Positions 60,314-64,000 of a DNA stretch of 64,000 bases are shown here, one piece after another (within the stretch, counting starts at the first letter, position 1; each line of letters opens with the position of its first letter). The notes under the pieces were generated by a model, which saw only the letters and a list, made by a program, of their open reading frames with translations, had not been told where the DNA came from and did not search any database. The stretch spans positions 3,107,501-3,171,500 of the forward strand of contig NZ_CP136187.1 in NCBI RefSeq assembly GCF_033193315.1, read 5' to 3'. The position numbers were made by a program, and so were the translations under genes. The stretch comes from Agathobaculum sp. NTUH-O15-33 (GTDB lineage Bacteria > Bacillota > Clostridia > Oscillospirales > Butyricicoccaceae).

Positions 60314-62722
60314 ATGAAACTGCCGCTTTCTTGGCTTTCTGATTATACTGATATTTCCGGCGTCACCCCCAAGGAGTTCGACGCCAAAATGACCATGTCC
60401 GGTTCCAAGGTCGAAGAGGTCGTCTACCTTGGCGAGGAGATTGAAAACGTTGTCACCGGCAAGGTGCTCTCCGTTACCGATCACCCGGATTCCGACCATC
60501 TTAAAATTTGTCAGCTTGACGTTGGACAGGGCGAACCCGTCCAGATCGTCACCGGCGCGCCCAACGTAACGGAAGCCTCCGTGGGCGAGATCTGCCCGGT
60601 CGCGCTGCACAAATCGGCGCTGCCCGGCGGCGTCAAGATCACGAAGGGCAAGCTGCGCGGCGTGCCCTCGAACGGCATGATGTGCTCGTTCCAAGAGCTG
60701 GGGCTGACTCACGGCTGCGTGCCCTACGCCTGCGAAAACGGCATTCTGTTCCTGCCCGATGGCACCCCCGTGGGCGAGGATATCCGTAAAGTGGTCGGTC
60801 TGGACGACTATGTGGCCGATTTCGAGATCACCTCCAACCGGCCGGACTGCCTGTCCGTGATCGGTCTGGCGCGCGAGGCCGCCGCTACGTTCGACCGTCC
60901 GTTCAGCGTCAAAACGCCAGAGGTGAAGGGCGTGGGCGACGATATCGGCCACTATATGTCCGTCGAAGTGCGCGATCCTGACCTGTGCCCGCGCTACACC
61001 GCGCGTCTTGTCAAAAACATCAAGATCGAGCCCAGCCCCGCGTGGATTCGCGAGCGCCTGCACGCCGCCGGCGTGCGCCCGATCAACAACATCGTCGATA
61101 TTACGAACTACGTTATGCTGGAATACGGCCAGCCCATGCACGCGTTCGACTACGCCTGCCTGTCGGACGGCAAGATCGTCGTGCGCCGCGCGCAGAACGG
61201 CGAATCCATCCAAACGCTGGACGGCGTCGATCACGATCTGACCGATAAAATGCTCGCCATCTGCGATCATGATAAGCCGGTCGCCGTCGCGGGCGTTATG
61301 GGCGGCGCCAACTCCGAGATCGAGGACGATACAAAGACCGTCGTCTTTGAATCCGCCTGCTTCCACGGCGCGACCGTGCGCGTCACCGCCAAGGCGCTCG
61401 GCATGCGCACCGAGGCCTCCGGCCGCTTTGAAAAGGGGCTTGACCCCCGCATGACGCTGTCCGCCGTCGACCGCGCTTGCGAGCTGGTGGAAGAGCTCCA
61501 CGCCGGCGAGGTCGTAAACGGCGTGATTGATGTGGACAGCTCCGATCCCGCGCCGAAGCGCCTGCCGTTCGAGCCGGACAAGATGAACGCGCTGCTCGGT
61601 CTTGCGATCCCTGCGGACGAGCAAAAGCGCCTGCTGGAAAAGCTGGACTTCACGGTCGAGGGCGGCGAGGTTGTCGTCCCCTCCTTCCGCACCGATATTC
61701 TCCGCATGTGCGATCTGGCCGAAGAGGTCGCGCGCATGTACGGCTACGACCAGATCCCCACCACGCTCTACGCGGGCGAAATGGTGCAGGGCGAATACAC
61801 CCCCAAGCAGCAGGCCGAGCGCGAGGTCTCGCTCATCTGCCGCGAAGCCGGGTTTGACGAATCGATGAGCCATTCGTTCATCTCCCCCAAGTTCTATGAC
61901 ATGATCGGCTGGCCGGAAAACGATCCGCGCCGCGTGTCCACTACGATCCTGAACCCGCTCGGCGAGGATTTCAGCATCATGCGCACGACCATCCTGCCCT
62001 CCATGCTGGATTCGCTGGCCCATAACCACGCGCACCGCAACCCGTCGGCGTCCCTGTTTGAACTGGGCACCATCTACACGCCCACCGTAAGGGACGGCAA
62101 GGCCGATCAGACCATCCTCCCGCGCGAGGAAAAGATCCTCGCCCTCGGCTCGTACGGCAGCCGTTCGTTCTTCCAGTTCAAGGGTGTGATCGAAGCGGTT
62201 GCGCACGAACTGAACATCAAGGGCCTGTCCTTTGAGACCGAATCCGGAAACCCGTCGTACCATCCGGGCCGCTGCGCGCGCGTCATGGCGGGCGATCAGC
62301 TCCTCGGCGTATTCGGCACCGTGCACCCCACCGTGTGCAAAACCTACGGTCTGTCCGGCGAGGTGCTTGCCGCCGAGCTGCACATGGACGTGCTCTTCGC
62401 CGCCATGGACCCGACGCGTCTTTATCACGCGCTGCCCAAGTTCCCGGCTTCCACCCGCGACATTGCCGTCATCGTGGACGACGCGGTACCCGCGGCTTCC
62501 CTGCAAAAGGCGATCGAGCAAGCCGCCGGCTCTATTCTGGAGAGCGTCAGCCTGTTCGACGTATACAAGGGCGAAAACATTCCGGAAGGGAAAAAGTCCC
62601 TCGCCTACTCGATGAGCCTGCGCGCGCCCGACCGCACCCTGACCGACGAGGAATGCGACAAGGCCATGCGCGACGCCATCGCCGCGCTGGAAAAAGATTT
62701 TGGCGCGAAGCTTCGCGGATAA
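60314..62722 (+). CDS. pheT: Phenylalanine-tRNA ligase beta subunit
   Basis: 802 residues. Order: N-terminal tRNA-binding OB domain (GKVLSVTDHPDSDHLKICQLDVG), B3/B4 editing region, B5 (VDSSDPAPKRLPFEPDKMNALLG), catalytic-like core (RRVSTTILNPLGEDFSIMRTTILPSMLDSLAHNHAHRN), and the FDX-ACB anticodon domain at the end (PKFPASTRDIAVIVDDAVPAASL). ATG 60314 after AAAAAGGGG. Confidence 0.97.
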   Translation: MKLPLSWLSDYTDISGVTPKEFDAKMTMSGSKVEEVVYLGEEIENVVTGKVLSVTDHPDSDHLKICQLDVGQGEPVQIVTGAPNVTEASVGEICPVALHKSALPGGVKITKGKLRGVPSNGMMCSFQELGLTHGCVPYACENGILFLPDGTPVGEDIRKVVGLDDYVADFEITSNRPDCLSVIGLAREAAATFDRPFSVKTPEVKGVGDDIGHYMSVEVRDPDLCPRYTARLVKNIKIEPSPAWIRERLHAAGVRPINNIVDITNYVMLEYGQPMHAFDYACLSDGKIVVRRAQNGESIQTLDGVDHDLTDKMLAICDHDKPVAVAGVMGGANSEIEDDTKTVVFESACFHGATVRVTAKALGMRTEASGRFEKGLDPRMTLSAVDRACELVEELHAGEVVNGVIDVDSSDPAPKRLPFEPDKMNALLGLAIPADEQKRLLEKLDFTVEGGEVVVPSFRTDILRMCDLAEEVARMYGYDQIPTTLYAGEMVQGEYTPKQQAEREVSLICREAGFDESMSHSFISPKFYDMIGWPENDPRRVSTTILNPLGEDFSIMRTTILPSMLDSLAHNHAHRNPSASLFELGTIYTPTVRDGKADQTILPREEKILALGSYGSRSFFQFKGVIEAVAHELNIKGLSFETESGNPSYHPGRCARVMAGDQLLGVFGTVHPTVCKTYGLSGEVLAAELHMDVLFAAMDPTRLYHALPKFPASTRDIAVIVDDAVPAASLQKAIEQAAGSILESVSLFDVYKGENIPEGKKSLAYSMSLRAPDRTLTDEECDKAMRDAIAALEKDFGAKLRG

Positions 62723-62797
62723 GACTTTACTTTTTCCTCGTTTTGTATTATCCTATAGGTAGACGAAACGAAGGAACGACCCGGAAAGGAGACAGAC

Positions 62798-63043
62798 ATG
62801 CTTGACGGTACGAGAAAATTCAGCCTTGTAGATGAGAACAATAAAGAAATGAAGCGCACGCTCACCGCGGTATACGATGCGCTCAAGGAGAAGGGCTATA
62901 ACCCGATCAACCAAATCGTCGGTTACCTCCTCTCCGAGGATCCCACCTACATCACCAACCACAACAACGCCCGCAGCCTGATCTGCAAGATCGACCGCGA
63001 CGAGTTGATGCAGGAACTGGTGCAGTACTATCTCGATAACTGA
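62798..63043 (+). CDS. ireB: IreB family regulatory phosphoprotein
   Basis: 81 residues, DUF965 in full: [75 protein letters not shown]. In Enterococcus IreB is phosphorylated by the kinase IreK and limits cephalosporin resistance. Usually next to ruvX and a DUF1292 gene; here it follows pheT and ends with a terminator. RBS GAAAGGAGAC. Confidence 0.95.
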   Translation: MLDGTRKFSLVDENNKEMKRTLTAVYDALKEKGYNPINQIVGYLLSEDPTYITNHNNARSLICKIDRDELMQELVQYYLDN

Positions 63044-63055
63044 TGAAACAATAAA

Positions 63056-63093
63056 TAACCGTTTCCTTCAATCGGGAAACGGTTATTTTTTTG
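63056..63093 (+). terminator. Terminator after ireB
   Basis: ATAACCGTTTCC / GGAAACGGTTAT stem with loop TTCAATCG and seven T residues. Confidence 0.9.
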
Positions 63094-63105
63094 CAAAGGT
63101 GTAAA

Positions 63106-64000
63106 ATGAACGATTTTCTCCCCATTTCCAAAGAGGATATGACCGCGCGCGGCTGGTATTACTGCGATTTTCTGCTCGTTACCGGCGACGCTTATATCGA
63201 TCACCCCTCCTTCGGCACCGCGATCATCTCGCGTGTTCTCGAAGCGGAGGGGTATAAGGTCGCGATCCTGTCCCAGCCCGATTTCCGCAGCGAAAAGGAC
63301 TTTCTCGCGATCGGCCGCCCGCGCTACGCGGTGCTGGTCAACGGCGGCAATATCGATTCCATGGTCGCCCACTACACAGCCGCCAAAAAACGCCGTTCAG
63401 ACGATGCCTATACGCCCGGCGGCAAAGCGGGCGCCAGACCCGACCGCGCGGCCACCGTATACGCCATGCTGGCCCGCCGCGCCTTCCCCGAAACGCCGGT
63501 CTACCTCGGCGGGATCGAAGCCAGCCTGCGCCGTTTCGCCCATTACGACTATTGGGCGGACCGCGTGATGCCCTCGGTCCTTGTTTCCTCCGGCGCGGAC
63601 GGGCTGATGTACGGCATGAGCGAGCGCTCGGTACGCGAACTGGCCAACAACCTAAAGCACGGCAAGAAGGGCGCGGAAGCGCTTTTCGGCGTGCGCGGCA
63701 CGGCCTACCTGACCCATACGGCGGAAAACCTGCCGTTTCCCGCCGTCCAATGTCCCTCGTTGGAGGACGTTTGCGAAAGCAAGGCGGATTATGCCCGCTC
63801 GGTCAAAATGCAGTATGACGAACAGGATTTTGTCACCGGTAAAGCGCTGCTGCAGCGCCATGGCAAGCACCTTTTGGTGCAGAACCCGCCCGCCAAGCCG
63901 CTTACCACCGCCGAAATGGACGAGGTATACGCCCTGCCCTATCAGCGGGCCTATCACCCCTCCTATGACGCGGCGGGCGGCGTGCCCGCCATCCAAGAGG
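63106..64000 (+). CDS. YgiQ-family radical SAM protein, N-terminal part (cut by window edge)
   Basis: 298 codons are present. UPF0313/YgiQ N-terminal region: MNDFLPISKEDMTARGWYYCDFLLVTGDAYIDHPSFGTAIISRVLEAEGYKVAILSQPD, PRYAVLVNGGNIDSMVAHYTAAKKRRSDDAYTPGG, VYLGGIEASLRRFAHYDYW. The radical SAM CxxxCxxC motif lies beyond the window. ATG 63106 after AAAGGTGTAAA. The catalysed reaction is unknown. Confidence 0.93.
   Translation, partial: MNDFLPISKEDMTARGWYYCDFLLVTGDAYIDHPSFGTAIISRVLEAEGYKVAILSQPDFRSEKDFLAIGRPRYAVLVNGGNIDSMVAHYTAAKKRRSDDAYTPGGKAGARPDRAATVYAMLARRAFPETPVYLGGIEASLRRFAHYDYWADRVMPSVLVSSGADGLMYGMSERSVRELANNLKHGKKGAEALFGVRGTAYLTHTAENLPFPAVQCPSLEDVCESKADYARSVKMQYDEQDFVTGKALLQRHGKHLLVQNPPAKPLTTAEMDEVYALPYQRAYHPSYDAAGGVPAIQE

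Noticed and set aside
60284..62521. 745-codon minus-strand open frame opposite pheT
   Set aside because: pheT is unmistakable; the antisense frame has no known domain.

Overview
The window is a 64 kb stretch of GC-rich bacterial chromosome. Codon use, AAGGAGG-type ribosome sites, S-box and T-box riboswitches, IreB, BlaI/BlaR1, S-layer (SLH) anchoring and a 2-hydroxyacyl-CoA dehydratase activase together point to a GC-rich gut Clostridium relative (Oscillospiraceae/Butyricicoccaceae-like). That placement is inference; no rRNA or tRNA gene is visible.

Left arm (1-27369). In order: a large acyl-CoA dehydratase activase cut by the window edge; metK under a SAM-I riboswitch; a 1,972-residue secreted SLH-anchored protein carrying two unrelated phosphoesterase folds; an operon of a YoaP-like acetyltransferase, a membrane polyferredoxin and a Cys-cluster protein; an aldose-1-epimerase-like gene; a copper operon (copA with a fused CopZ domain that keeps its own start signals, csoR, a pentapeptide-repeat gene); a frameshifted sigma factor and a DUF2461 gene; a galactitol-type PTS (EIIA divergent; deoR, EIIB, EIIC and a class III aminotransferase); a sigma/anti-sigma pair; a lone AT-rich prepilin; and feoA followed by the 5' part of feoB.

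Integrated element (27362-53831, about 26.5 kb). feoB is split inside a conserved cysteine-rich motif. The 3' part resumes at 53832, and both junctions carry the same short sequence (TGCATGGG). Joining the halves at that core restores a 647-codon feoB in frame. The element encodes a large serine recombinase, a podovirus-like structural set on the minus strand (small and large terminase, portal, large polyvalent protein, scaffold, decoration, capsid, connector, tail, collagen-like fibre, holin, amidase, coiled-coil virion protein), a repressor/ImmA switch, several small regulators, and cargo (DUF3795, WYL regulator, CatB-like acetyltransferase, BlaI/BlaR1). No replication genes are recognisable.

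The most unusual part is 39377-40292. Six small RNA candidates lie in tandem on the plus strand, against the late genes. Each has a -35 and a TATACT/TATACC -10 at 16-18 bp spacing and ends in a long-range stem followed by a T-rich tract. Four belong to one hairpin-repeat family; the other two are unrelated to it and to each other.

Right arm (53832-64000). The 3' part of feoB; a hairpin-rich repeat; a retron-like locus on the minus strand (XRE regulator, candidate msr-msd RNA with a1/a2 repeats, reverse transcriptase, DUF2500 membrane protein); two membrane-protein genes of unknown function; a T-box-controlled pheS followed by pheT; ireB; and the start of a YgiQ-type radical SAM gene.

Five genes show single-base frameshifts, four of them in homopolymer runs. 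These may be assembly errors, real decay or phase variation, and the sequence alone cannot decide.
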